Source: Streptomyces varsoviensis
Lineage (GTDB): Bacteria; Actinomycetota; Actinomycetes; Streptomycetales; Streptomycetaceae
Length of the DNA: 64,000 bases
Direction: 5' to 3'
Assembly (NCBI RefSeq): GCF_000718635.1
Contig: NZ_JOBF01000003.1
Location: 558,001 to 622,000, forward strand
The notes beneath the pieces are model-generated. The model had not been told where the DNA came from. It was given only the letters and a program-made list of their open reading frames with translations, and did no database searches. A program made the translations under genes and the position numbers. Position 1 is the first letter of the stretch, and each line of letters starts with the position of its first letter. Below, in pieces: positions 34,323 through 42,679 of this stretch.

Positions 34323-35243
34323 ATGAGCTTCAACCAGCCGCCGCCACAGCAGCCCGGTCCGTACGGGGGTGGTCAGCCCAATCCGTACGGGGGCGGCCAG
34401 CAGCCCCCTCAGCAGCCCAACCCCTACGCGCAGCCGCCGCAGCAGCCGCAGGGGCAGCCCGGCTACGGCTACCCGCCGCAGCAGCCGGGGCCCTACGGCC
34501 AGCCGCCGCAGCAGGGGCCGTACGGGCAGCAGCCCCCCTTCGGCCAGCAGCCCCCGTACGGCCAGGCCCCTTACGGTCAGGCCCCGTACGGCCAGCCGCA
34601 GTACGGGCAGCCGCCGTTCCCGCCGCCCCCGCCGGCGCGCAACAAGAACAAACTGATCGCCATGGTGGCGATCGGCGCCGTGGTGGTCATCGGCGGCGGT
34701 GTGGCCGCGGCCGTCCTGCTGGGCGGCGGTGACAGCGGGGGCGGTCAGGCGATGAAGCTCGTCACGCCGCAGACGCTGGACGGCGGCACGTACACGCTGA
34801 ACGCCGACACCGAGCGGCTCAAGGCCCAGGGCAAGAGCGTGCAGGGCAGCATGCCGAAGGGCGCCACCTCCGTCCTCGGCCAGTACCAGCGTGCCGACAG
34901 CCCGCAGTCCCTCCTGTCGTTCTCCGGCGCGTACGGCAGCATCGGCGACCCCGCGAAGGTCAAGGACGGCATGTTCAAGGGCTTCGAGCGCGGGGCCATG
35001 GGCGCGAACGTGACGCAGAAGCGGCAGAAGTTCACGCCGGACGGCTCGGGCGGCCCGACCATCGAGTGCGAGGTCGTCAAGCTTTCGGGCCTCTACGCCC
35101 CGGCCTGCGTATGGGCGGAGAAGTCGGACGCGGCGATGGTCCTGGCGGTCGACCAGAAGAGCCTCAGCGAGGACTCCGTGGACATCAACGCGTTCGCGAA
35201 GACCGTCGCGAGCATCTACAAGGACACCCGCAAGCCCGCCTGA
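34323..35243 (+). CDS. Membrane-anchored secreted-domain protein, paralogue 3
   Basis: 306 residues: about 100 Pro/Gln/Tyr/Gly-rich residues with repeated QAPYGQ units, a membrane segment (LIAMVAIGAVVVIGGGVAAAVLL, about 105-127) and an extracellular domain carrying FSGAYGSIGDPAKVKD and ECEVV...PACVWAEKS, the same two-cysteine frame as its neighbours. 31 bp separate it from paralogue 2, so paralogues 2 and 3 are probably cotranscribed. Transcription ends at a strong bidirectional hairpin shared with clpX. Function unknown. Confidence 0.88.
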   Translation: MSFNQPPPQQPGPYGGGQPNPYGGGQQPPQQPNPYAQPPQQPQGQPGYGYPPQQPGPYGQPPQQGPYGQQPPFGQQPPYGQAPYGQAPYGQPQYGQPPFPPPPPARNKNKLIAMVAIGAVVVIGGGVAAAVLLGGGDSGGGQAMKLVTPQTLDGGTYTLNADTERLKAQGKSVQGSMPKGATSVLGQYQRADSPQSLLSFSGAYGSIGDPAKVKDGMFKGFERGAMGANVTQKRQKFTPDGSGGPTIECEVVKLSGLYAPACVWAEKSDAAMVLAVDQKSLSEDSVDINAFAKTVASIYKDTRKPA

Positions 35244-35258
35244 CGGGACGCCGACAGC

Positions 35259-35297
35259 GAAGGGGCGCCCGGTCCGTCGCGGACCGGGCGCCCCTTT
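35259..35297. terminator. Bidirectional terminator between paralogue 3 and clpX
   Basis: 16-bp perfect stem (35261-35276 with 35280-35295), 3-base loop, extended by A-T and G-T pairs. It sits between two convergent stops and has AAG/CTTT flanks on both sides, so it can act in both directions. Confidence 0.88.
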
Positions 35298-35320
35298 CGG
35301 CTGGGGTGCGGCGAGCGGCG

Positions 35321-36607
<1,287 letters not shown>

Positions 36608-36745
36608 GAGGTGCTTCCCCTTCGCCTGGGATCCGCCCTGTTCTGCGGACCCGGGTGCTTGCCTATCGACGGTACCTTGCCGGGCCCCCCGTGCGGGCCC
36701 CCCTTGGACCGACTCGGTCCAAGGGGGATACCAGCGGCACAGCGA

Positions 36746-37414
36746 TCAAACGGAAACGGAACTCTTCCGGGTCGAAACGATCTGGTCGACCAGACCGTAC
36801 GCGAGGGACTCCTCGGCCGTGAGGATCTTGTCGCGCTCGATGTCGTCGCGGATCTTCTCGATCGGCGTGGTCGAGTGCTTGGCCAGCAGATCTTCGAGCT
36901 GCGAACGCATCCGCAGGATCTCGTTGGCCGCGATCTCCAGGTCGGAGACCTGGCCGCGGCCGGTCTCGCTGTACGGCTGGTGGATCAGGATACGGGCGTT
37001 GGGCAGCGCCATCCGCTTGCCCGGCGTGCCCGCGGCGAGCAGCACGGCCGCGGCGGACGCCGCCTGGCCCATGCAGACCGTCTGGATGTCCGGCTTCACG
37101 AACTGCATCGTGTCGTAGATGGCGGTCAGCGCGGTGAACGAGCCGCCGGGCGAGTTGATGTAGATCGAGATGTCGCGGTCCGGGTCCATCGACTCCAGGC
37201 ACAGGAGCTGGGCCATGACGTCGTTGGCGGAGGCGTCGTCGATCTGGACGCCGAGGAAGATCACCCGCTCCTCGAAGAGCTTGGCGTACGGGTCGTACTC
37301 GCGCACGCCCTGCGAGGTGCGCTCCACGAAGCGCGGAACGATATAGCGGGACTCCGCCGCGGGGCCGGTGTAGAGGCCGCTGCCGGGGTTGCTGTTCATC
37401 TGCGTGTTCACCAT
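36746..37414 (-). CDS. clpP2: ATP-dependent Clp protease proteolytic subunit ClpP2
   Basis: 222-residue serine peptidase. Catalytic Ser in [12 protein letters not shown] and His in [11 protein letters not shown]; the Asp is in the [14 protein letters not shown] region. [18 protein letters not shown] is the oxyanion-side strand. N-terminal about 30 residues are a propeptide-like extension typical of ClpP2. In Streptomyces ClpP1 and ClpP2 form the main housekeeping Clp peptidase. Starts 48 bp after the clpP1 stop on the same strand. Confidence 0.97.
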   Translation of the reverse strand: MVNTQMNSNPGSGLYTGPAAESRYIVPRFVERTSQGVREYDPYAKLFEERVIFLGVQIDDASANDVMAQLLCLESMDPDRDISIYINSPGGSFTALTAIYDTMQFVKPDIQTVCMGQAASAAAVLLAAGTPGKRMALPNARILIHQPYSETGRGQVSDLEIAANEILRMRSQLEDLLAKHSTTPIEKIRDDIERDKILTAEESLAYGLVDQIVSTRKSSVSV

Positions 37415-37462
37415 CCTGGTGGCGTTCGGTGGGCTGGAGGTCGACTGCGAGGCGTCCTGGGC

Positions 37463-38080
37463 TCAGGCCCCGGTGCCGCCCCCGCCCGGAATGTTCGCCG
37501 CGGCCTGGTAGACGCCGTCGATCAGGCCGTACTCCTTGGCCTCCTCGGCGGAGAACCAGCGGTCACGGTCGGAGTCGCGCGTGACCTGCTCGACGGTCTG
37601 GCCGGTGTGCAGGGCGGTGAGCTCCGCCATCCGCCTCTTGGTGTGCAGCAGCCGCTCGGCGTGGATCTTGATGTCCGAGGCGGAGCCCGCGAGGCCCGCC
37701 GAGGGCTGGTGGATCAGGATCTCGGCGTTGGGCAGCGCGAACCGCTTGCCCGGGGTGCCGGCGCTCAGCAGGAACTGGCCCATCGAAGCGGCGAGGCCCA
37801 TCGCGATGGTGACCACGTCGTTCTTGATGTACTGCATGGTGTCGTAGATCGCCATGCCGGCCGAGATCGAGCCGCCCGGGCTGTTGATGTACAGGAAGAT
37901 GTCCTTGTCCGGGTCCGCGGCAAGGAGGAGAAGCTGCGCCGTGATCTTGTTGGCGATGTCGTCGTCGACCGGCTGGCCGAGGAAGATGATCCGTTCCCCG
38001 AGCAGTCGGTTGTAGACCTGGTCGCCGAGGCCACCGAAGCTCGGCTCGCCGGCGGCGGCGGAAGGCATCAGATTCGTCAC
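37463..38080 (-). CDS. clpP1: ATP-dependent Clp protease proteolytic subunit ClpP1
   Basis: 205 residues. Catalytic Ser in [15 protein letters not shown] and His in [11 protein letters not shown], with the Asp in RDSDRDRW. Start set at GTG 38080 because AGGTGG lies about 5 bp upstream and the product then begins (V)[11 protein letters not shown]; the open frame continues upstream into the promoter region. First gene of the clpP1-clpP2 operon. A GTTCGC-N5-GCG element lies about 175 bp upstream, matching the ClgR motif as I recall it for Streptomyces lividans. Confidence 0.96.
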   Translation of the reverse strand: MTNLMPSAAAGEPSFGGLGDQVYNRLLGERIIFLGQPVDDDIANKITAQLLLLAADPDKDIFLYINSPGGSISAGMAIYDTMQYIKNDVVTIAMGLAASMGQFLLSAGTPGKRFALPNAEILIHQPSAGLAGSASDIKIHAERLLHTKRRMAELTALHTGQTVEQVTRDSDRDRWFSAEEAKEYGLIDGVYQAAANIPGGGGTGA

Positions 38081-38254
38081 GTATCCACCTGCTCGTTGTT
38101 CGACGGCCGCGTGCCGTCTCAGCGTCTCTATCTTCTCGGGCGGGGGTCGGGCCGGCCGCTCGATGCTCCGCGCCGCGCTTCCGTGGACTCCCCTGCCCGC
38201 GTATCTACGGACCCTAACGCGCTGGTCGGCGGCGGCCATCCCGCATCAGGAACT

Positions 38255-38268
38255 GTTCGCTCTGAGCG
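38255..38268. promoter_or_regulatory. Candidate ClgR operator upstream of clpP1
   Basis: GTTCGC TCTGA GCG on the plus strand; the minus strand reads CGCTCAGAGCGAAC. This fits GTTCGC-N5-GCG, described for the Clp/Lon regulator ClgR in Streptomyces, and the related corynebacterial CGC-N5-GCG core. Position upstream of clpP1, a known ClgR target, supports it. Motif recalled from memory. Confidence 0.55.
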
Positions 38269-38322
38269 CAGGTTCCAGGGCCCCCAAGGCCCCCACCGCA
38301 CACCGCTCCGCAGGGGCCCCTA

Positions 38323-38366
38323 TACGTACGGGCCCGAACGCGCGAACACGTCCGGACCCGTACGTA
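38323..38366 (-). terminator. tig terminator hairpin
   Basis: 14-bp arms TACGTACGGGCCCG (38323-38336) and CGGACCCGTACGTA (38353-38366) with one mismatch and a 16-base loop, beginning about 22 bp after the tig stop. Separates tig from clpP1. Confidence 0.7.
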
Positions 38367-38388
38367 CGAGCTGTGGGGCCAGCGGGGC

Positions 38389-39807
38389 TCAGCCCTCGGA
38401 CTTGGCGCCCTCGGACTTCGCCTCGGCGGCGTCCTCGGAGCCCTCGGCGTCCTCGACCGTCTCCGTGGCGGCCTCGACCGTCTCGGCGGTCTCGTCCTCA
38501 TCGTCGAGGTCGACGGTCTCGCCGTTGCTGTCCTTGACCGTGGCGGCCTCGACGACGACCGCGAGGGCCTTGCCGCGGGCGACCTCGCCGACGAGCATCG
38601 GCACCTGGCCGCCCTCGACGACGGCCTGGGCGAACTGGTCGGGGCTCATGCCGGAGGACTGCGCACGGCGCATGAGGTGCTCGGTGAGCTCCTCCTGGCC
38701 GACCGACAGCTTCTCCTTGTTGACCAGCTCGTCCAGGATGAACTGGGTCTTGATGCCCTTCTCGGCCTGCTCCTTGGTCTCGGCGTCGAACTCTTCCTCG
38801 GTCTTGCCCTGGATCTCCAGGTACTTGGCGAGGTCGAGGCCCATCTGGCCGAGCTGGTGGTTCACGAGGTTGTGCTTGCGGGTCTCGATCTCGTCCGCGA
38901 GCAGCTTCTCGGGGATCGGCACCTCGGCGAGGCCGAGCAGCTCGTCGAGGACCTTCTCCTGGGCCTGGGTGGCCTGGTCGTACTTCTTCATCTGCTCAAG
39001 GCGCTTGCGGCTGTCGGCGCGCAGCTCCTCCAGCGTGTCGAACTCGCTCGCGAGCTGGGCGAAGTCGTCGTCGAGCGCGGGCAGTTCGCGGGACTTGACG
39101 GCGGTGACGTCGACCTTGACCTCGGCCTCCTTGCCCTCGGCGCTGCCGCCCTTGAGCTCGGAGGTGAAGGTCGCGGAGCCGCCGGCCTCCAGGCCCGTGA
39201 CGGCCTCGTCGATGCCGTCGAGGAGCTGGCCGGAGCCGATGGTGTAGTCGACGCCCTGCGCGACGCCGTCCTCCAGCACCTCGCCGTCGACCTTGGCCTC
39301 CAGGTCGACCACGACGATGTCGCCCTCGGCGGCGGCGCGCTCGACCGGGGTGGTCGTGGCGAAGCGCTCGCGGAGCTGCTCGACCGACTTGTCGACGTCC
39401 TCGTCCGACACCTCGACGGCGTCGACGGTGACCTCGATGCCCGAGTAGTCCGGGATCTCGATGGCCGGGCGGATGTCGACCTCGGCGGTGAAGGCCAGCA
39501 GCTCGCCGTCCTTCAGCTCGGTGATGTCGACCTCGGGCTGGCCGAGGGGGTTCAGCTCACCCTCGTTGACCGCCTCGGTGTAGAACTTCGGGAGGGCGTC
39601 GTTGACGGCCTCCTCCAGCACCGCACCCCGGCCGAACCGCTGGTCGATGACGCGGGCCGGGATCTTGCCCTGACGGAAGCCCTTCACCGTGACCTGCTGG
39701 TTGATCTTCTTGTACGCCGCGTCGAGGCTGTCCTTGAGCTCCTCGAAGGGCACCTCGACAGTGAGCCGAACCCGAGTCGGGTTCAGGGTCTCCACGGCGC
39801 TCTTCAC
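38389..39807 (-). CDS. tig: Trigger factor (ribosome-associated chaperone and PPIase)
   Basis: 472 residues. N-terminal ribosome-binding domain with [21 protein letters not shown] (the signature loop), a central FKBP-type domain ([37 protein letters not shown]) and a helical C-terminal chaperone domain. The last about 50 residues are a disordered acidic tail ending [10 protein letters not shown], encoded by a 15-bp tandem duplication directly before the stop (38392-38421). Upstream member of the tig-clpP1-clpP2-clpX set, but separated from clpP1 by a terminator. Confidence 0.98.
   Translation of the reverse strand: MKSAVETLNPTRVRLTVEVPFEELKDSLDAAYKKINQQVTVKGFRQGKIPARVIDQRFGRGAVLEEAVNDALPKFYTEAVNEGELNPLGQPEVDITELKDGELLAFTAEVDIRPAIEIPDYSGIEVTVDAVEVSDEDVDKSVEQLRERFATTTPVERAAAEGDIVVVDLEAKVDGEVLEDGVAQGVDYTIGSGQLLDGIDEAVTGLEAGGSATFTSELKGGSAEGKEAEVKVDVTAVKSRELPALDDDFAQLASEFDTLEELRADSRKRLEQMKKYDQATQAQEKVLDELLGLAEVPIPEKLLADEIETRKHNLVNHQLGQMGLDLAKYLEIQGKTEEEFDAETKEQAEKGIKTQFILDELVNKEKLSVGQEELTEHLMRRAQSSGMSPDQFAQAVVEGGQVPMLVGEVARGKALAVVVEAATVKDSNGETVDLDDEDETAETVEAATETVEDAEGSEDAAEAKSEGAKSEG
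38392..38421. repeat. 15-bp tandem duplication at the tig 3' end
   Basis: GCCCTCGGACTTGGC (38392-38406) and GCCCTCGGACTTCGC (38407-38421), one mismatch, touching the stop codon and encoding the AKSEG pair. Confidence 0.85.
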
Positions 39808-39956
39808 GGTTCGGTCTCCTTGGGGCTGACTTCTGGGGTTCTGCTGAGGTTCAGCGAGTCTGCTGGGTTCAGCTCATCGCGCCCGGGATAGAGACACACG
39901 GACGCGCAGCTTGCATAGTAACCGCAAGCGCCTGGGCGCCCATAATGTGATCTTGC

Positions 39957-40033
39957 TGGTCGGGGTGGCCGGATTCGAACCGACGACCTTCCGCTCCCAA
40001 AGCGGACGCGCTACCAAGCTGCGCCACACCCCG
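39957..40033 (-). tRNA. tRNA-Pro (anticodon TGG)
   Basis: 77 nt including an encoded 3' CCA. Minus-strand acceptor CGGGGTG pairs with CACCCCG, followed by discriminator A and CCA. D-arm GGCGCAGCTTGGTAGCGC, anticodon loop TTTGGGA with TGG at 34-36, T-arm GGTTCGAATC. Reads CCA (and, by wobble, CCG) codons. Lies upstream of tig as in other Streptomyces. Confidence 0.97.
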
Positions 40034-40216
40034 TCGGTGCGACACGTAGGGTACATGCCCGCGGGGGTGCCGGATGCCGCTTATTCGTGCGGGGTCCGCG
40101 GGTGAGTCGCCCCGTGCGCGGGGGTGTGTGCGCGGCGGGCCCCGGACCCGCTACGATGCACTGCGTGCCGCACGGTCCGACGCGACCGGCCTCCCCGGAG
40201 GGTTTCGGCGGCGCTC

Positions 40217-40290
40217 GCGGGCGTAGCTCAATGGTAGAGCCCCAGTCTTCCAAACTGGCTACGCGGGTTCGATTCCCGTCGCCCGCTCCA
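40217..40290 (+). tRNA. tRNA-Gly (anticodon TCC)
   Basis: 74 nt including an encoded CCA. Acceptor GCGGGCG pairs with CGCCCGC, discriminator T, then CCA. D-arm AGCTCAATGGTAGAGC, anticodon loop CTTCCAA with TCC, T-arm GGGTTCGATTCCC. Reads GGA/GGG codons. Confidence 0.97.
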
Positions 40291-40479
40291 TTCGATGACC
40301 GGCCCGGTCCGCGACGCTTTCGCGGGCCGGGCCGAAGTCTTTTATACAGACGGCCTTACGGAGCGGGTTACGGGCGGGGCGGCGGGTTTACGCGCGGGCT
40401 TTTCGGCAACGAGAAAAGGGCGGGGCGGCGCGTCGCGGCCGGGCGGCGTGCACTCTCCGGGGTCTGTGACGCGGCTGAC

Positions 40480-40494
40480 TAGGGTGGTCGTATG
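40480..40494 (+). promoter_or_regulatory. TAGGGT -10 box immediately before the ArsC-like gene
   Basis: TAGGGT (40480-40485), six bases, then ATG (40492-40494). There is no ribosome binding site in between, and transcription starting at the usual distance would begin at the start codon, so a leaderless mRNA is likely. Confidence 0.5.
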
Positions 40495-40857
40495 GAGATC
40501 TGGCTCAATCCCGCGTGCTCGAAGTGCCGTTCGGCGGTGCGGCTGCTCGACGAGGAAGGCGCGGATTACACCGTGCGCCGCTACCTGGAGGACCCGCCGA
40601 GCGCGGCGGAGCTGCGGGAGGTGCTGAAGCGGCTCGGGCTGGAGCCGTGGGAGATCACGCGCACGCAGGAGGCGGCCGCGAAGGAGCTGGGGCTCGCGGG
40701 CTGGCCGCGCGAGGCCGGGGAGCGGGAGCGGTGGATCGAGGCGCTGGCCGCGCATCCGAAGCTGATCCAGCGGCCGATCATCACCGCGGACGACGGCAGC
40801 GCGGCCGTGGCGCGGGACCCGGAGACCGTACGGGATGTGCTCTCCCGGCGGTCGTGA
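40492..40857 (+). CDS. ArsC/Spx-like thioredoxin-fold protein
   Basis: 121 residues with the ArsC-family N-terminus MEIWLNPACSKCRSAV, a CxxC pair at Cys9 and Cys12, the segment RRYLEDPPSAAELREVLKRLG and the cis-proline strand LIQRPIITADDG. The fold matches glutaredoxin-coupled arsenate reductases, but no ars operon is nearby and many such proteins (YffB type) have no arsenate activity, so the reductase function is a family label only. No ribosome binding site; a TAGGGT box lies 6 bp before the ATG. Confidence 0.9.
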   Translation: MEIWLNPACSKCRSAVRLLDEEGADYTVRRYLEDPPSAAELREVLKRLGLEPWEITRTQEAAAKELGLAGWPREAGERERWIEALAAHPKLIQRPIITADDGSAAVARDPETVRDVLSRRS

Positions 40858-40875
40858 GGGCGGCGGGGCGGCAGG

Positions 40876-41070
40876 TCAGAACTTGATCCCGTTGACGGTC
40901 TCGGCGATGGAGTTGAGGAACCTCTGTATCGACGGCGCCATGCCCGTCGAGGCGAGGAAGAAGCCGAAGAGCATCGCGACGATCGCCGGCCCGGCCTTGA
41001 GGGAGCCCCCACGCATGAGCACTACCAGGACAATTGCCAACAGAAGCACCACAGATAGCGAAATGGCCAC
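40876..41070 (-). CDS. Small membrane protein of unknown function
   Basis: 64 residues: an N-terminal membrane segment (ISLSVVLLLAIVLVVLMRGG) and a second hydrophobic stretch (AGPAIVAMLFGFFLASTG) before a short amphipathic tail (PSIQRFLNSIAETVNGI). GTG start. I recognise it as a small hydrophobic protein of the kind conserved in streptomycetes, without known function. Convergent with the ArsC-like gene (18 bp apart) and divergent from the acyltransferase gene. Confidence 0.75.
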   Translation of the reverse strand: MAISLSVVLLLAIVLVVLMRGGSLKAGPAIVAMLFGFFLASTGMAPSIQRFLNSIAETVNGIKF

Positions 41071-41518
41071 AACTGATCACACCCTCGGTCGGAATCCGTC
41101 ACGCCGGCCCGGGAGACATACTGCCCCGCACAGCCCCCGCGGCAACCATGGTGCCACCAACTTGCCTGCCGTTGGAGACGGGTGACGGAAGGTCGGCCAT
41201 CCGCGTGTCGCGGCTCCGGATGGCGCGAACCCATGGGCCGTATGGGCGCCGGCCCATGGGGCGGGTTTCGGCCGACCTGGCGCATTGCCTCAGATCGGCC
41301 TGATCATTTCGCTCCGCGAACCATGACGTTCTCGAACACAGCGGGATATTCCTGATACCGAACAAGCTGATCTTTTGCCCCTTTTGGGGAGGACGGGCCG
41401 CGCCGAAGGCGCCGGGACGGACGAGATCCGGCCGCCGTGCGGGGAATTGATGAATACCCGGTGAATATCCCTGGACAAAGTTTTACGCATTCGGGGTTTC
41501 GCCACTAGGGTGCGTCGA
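41071..41518. other. Divergent intergenic region with a palindromic hairpin
   Basis: 448 bp between the small membrane protein gene and the acyltransferase gene. It contains the CCCATGGG double palindrome at 41230-41260 and, toward the right end, a less GC-rich stretch (about 41440-41500) likely to hold the acyltransferase promoter. No gene seen. Confidence 0.6.
41230..41260. repeat. Inverted repeat built from CCCATGGG palindromes
   Basis: CCCATGGGCC (41230-41239) and GGCCCATGGG (41251-41260) are perfect complements around an 11-base spacer, and each arm is itself nearly palindromic. Symmetric flanks (GAA / GGTTTC) extend the dyad imperfectly. Could be an operator pair or a cruciform; not placed as a terminator because both neighbours are transcribed away from it. 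Confidence 0.6.
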
Positions 41519-41521
41519 ATG
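41506..41521 (+). promoter_or_regulatory. TAGGGT -10 box before the acyltransferase gene
   Basis: TAGGGT (41506-41511), seven bases, then ATG (41519-41521). Same layout as the ArsC-like gene, suggesting leaderless transcription. An overlapping GTG at 41510 is in frame but lies within the box. Confidence 0.4.
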
Positions 41522-42655
41522 TTCCACGCGGCCATGCCCCCCGTACGCACAGTGGACTCGGCGCCCTCGACGCCCGAAAGGCGGAACTCCCCCGCGCCGC
41601 CCGCGCCCCTCAAGGCCGGGCAGCGCGACCCCTTCTTCGACAACGCGAAGTATCTGGCGATAGTCCTCGTCGCCATGGGCCACGCGTGGGAACCGCTCAC
41701 GCACGGCGGCCGCGCGGCCATGGCGCTCTATATGACCGTCTACGCCTTCCATATGCCGGCCTTCATCCTCATCTCCGGCTATTTCTCCCGGAGTTTCGAT
41801 CTCAGCCCGGCCAAGCTCAGGCGGCTCATCACCGGCGTCGCCGTGCCGTATGTCGTCTTCGAGGTCGCGTACACGCTGTTCCAGCACTGGGCGGACGACT
41901 CGCCGCCGGAGGACATCAGCCTCACCAACCCCTGGTATCTGAACTGGTTCCTGGCCGCGCTCTTCATCTGGCGGCTCACCACGCCGATCTGGAAGCTGAT
42001 CCGCTGGCCGGTGCCGCTGTCGCTGGTGATCGCGGTGCTCGCGGCCATGTCCCCGAACGTCGGCAGCGACTTCGACATGAAGCGGGTGCTGCAGTTCCTG
42101 CCGTTCTTCGTGATAGGGCTCCACCTCAAGCCGGAGCACTTCCAGTTGGTCCGGCACAAGGCGGTGCGGATCGCCGCCGTGCCGGTGGCGCTCTGCGCGG
42201 TCGCCTTCGCCTATTGGGCCGTACCCCGGATGAACAGCGCGTGGTTCTACCACAATTCGGCCGTACAGGACCTGGGCGTGTCCATGTGGACGGCGCCCGT
42301 GATGGAACTGGCCCTCTTCGGCTGCGCCATGGTGCTCACGGCCGCGTTCCTGGCCCTGGTGCCGCGGCGGCGGACCTGGTTCACGGCGCTCGGCGCGGGG
42401 ACGCTGTACGGGTATCTGCTGCACGGCTTCGTGATCAAGCTGTCGCGCTGGTGGGGCTGGTACGACGAGTACGCCTGGGTGCGCACCCCGCTGGGCGAGA
42501 TCGTGGTGACGGTCCTCGCCATCGCGATGATCACGGTGCTGTGCTCGCCCCCGGTGCGCAGGGTGTTCCGCTTCGCCATGGAGCCGCGGATGGCGTGGGC
42601 GTTCCGCTCGGACGCGGCGGAGTCGGCGCGGGCCCGTACCCGCGCCGACTCCTGA
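41519..42655 (+). CDS. Acyltransferase-3 family membrane protein
   Basis: 378 residues with about ten hydrophobic segments and a short disordered N-terminus. The first segment NAKYLAIVLVAMGHAWEPL contains the conserved His of membrane O-acyltransferases of the acyltransferase-3/fucose-4-O-acetylase type, followed by the Arg-rich loop KLRRLITG. Such enzymes transfer acetyl or other acyl groups to envelope sugars or small molecules; the acceptor is not deducible. Start ATG at 41519 is preferred over GTG at 41510. Convergent with the ABC permease gene, 24 bp apart. Confidence 0.88.
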   Translation: MFHAAMPPVRTVDSAPSTPERRNSPAPPAPLKAGQRDPFFDNAKYLAIVLVAMGHAWEPLTHGGRAAMALYMTVYAFHMPAFILISGYFSRSFDLSPAKLRRLITGVAVPYVVFEVAYTLFQHWADDSPPEDISLTNPWYLNWFLAALFIWRLTTPIWKLIRWPVPLSLVIAVLAAMSPNVGSDFDMKRVLQFLPFFVIGLHLKPEHFQLVRHKAVRIAAVPVALCAVAFAYWAVPRMNSAWFYHNSAVQDLGVSMWTAPVMELALFGCAMVLTAAFLALVPRRRTWFTALGAGTLYGYLLHGFVIKLSRWWGWYDEYAWVRTPLGEIVVTVLAIAMITVLCSPPVRRVFRFAMEPRMAWAFRSDAAESARARTRADS

Positions 42656-42679
42656 GCCTTACGTCCGTACCGCCGCCGC

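Larger units (their letters stand above)
38081..38388. other. clpP1 upstream and tig downstream region
   Basis: 308 bp without a gene. From the tig side it holds the tig hairpin terminator (38323-38366), then the candidate ClgR box (38255-38268), then about 170 bp of leader before clpP1. No further coding sequence seen. Confidence 0.6.

Noticed and set aside
40492..40857. Dedicated arsenate reductase
   Set aside because: The fold matches ArsC, but no arsR, arsB or other arsenic gene is nearby and the CxxC form is common in proteins without arsenate activity.
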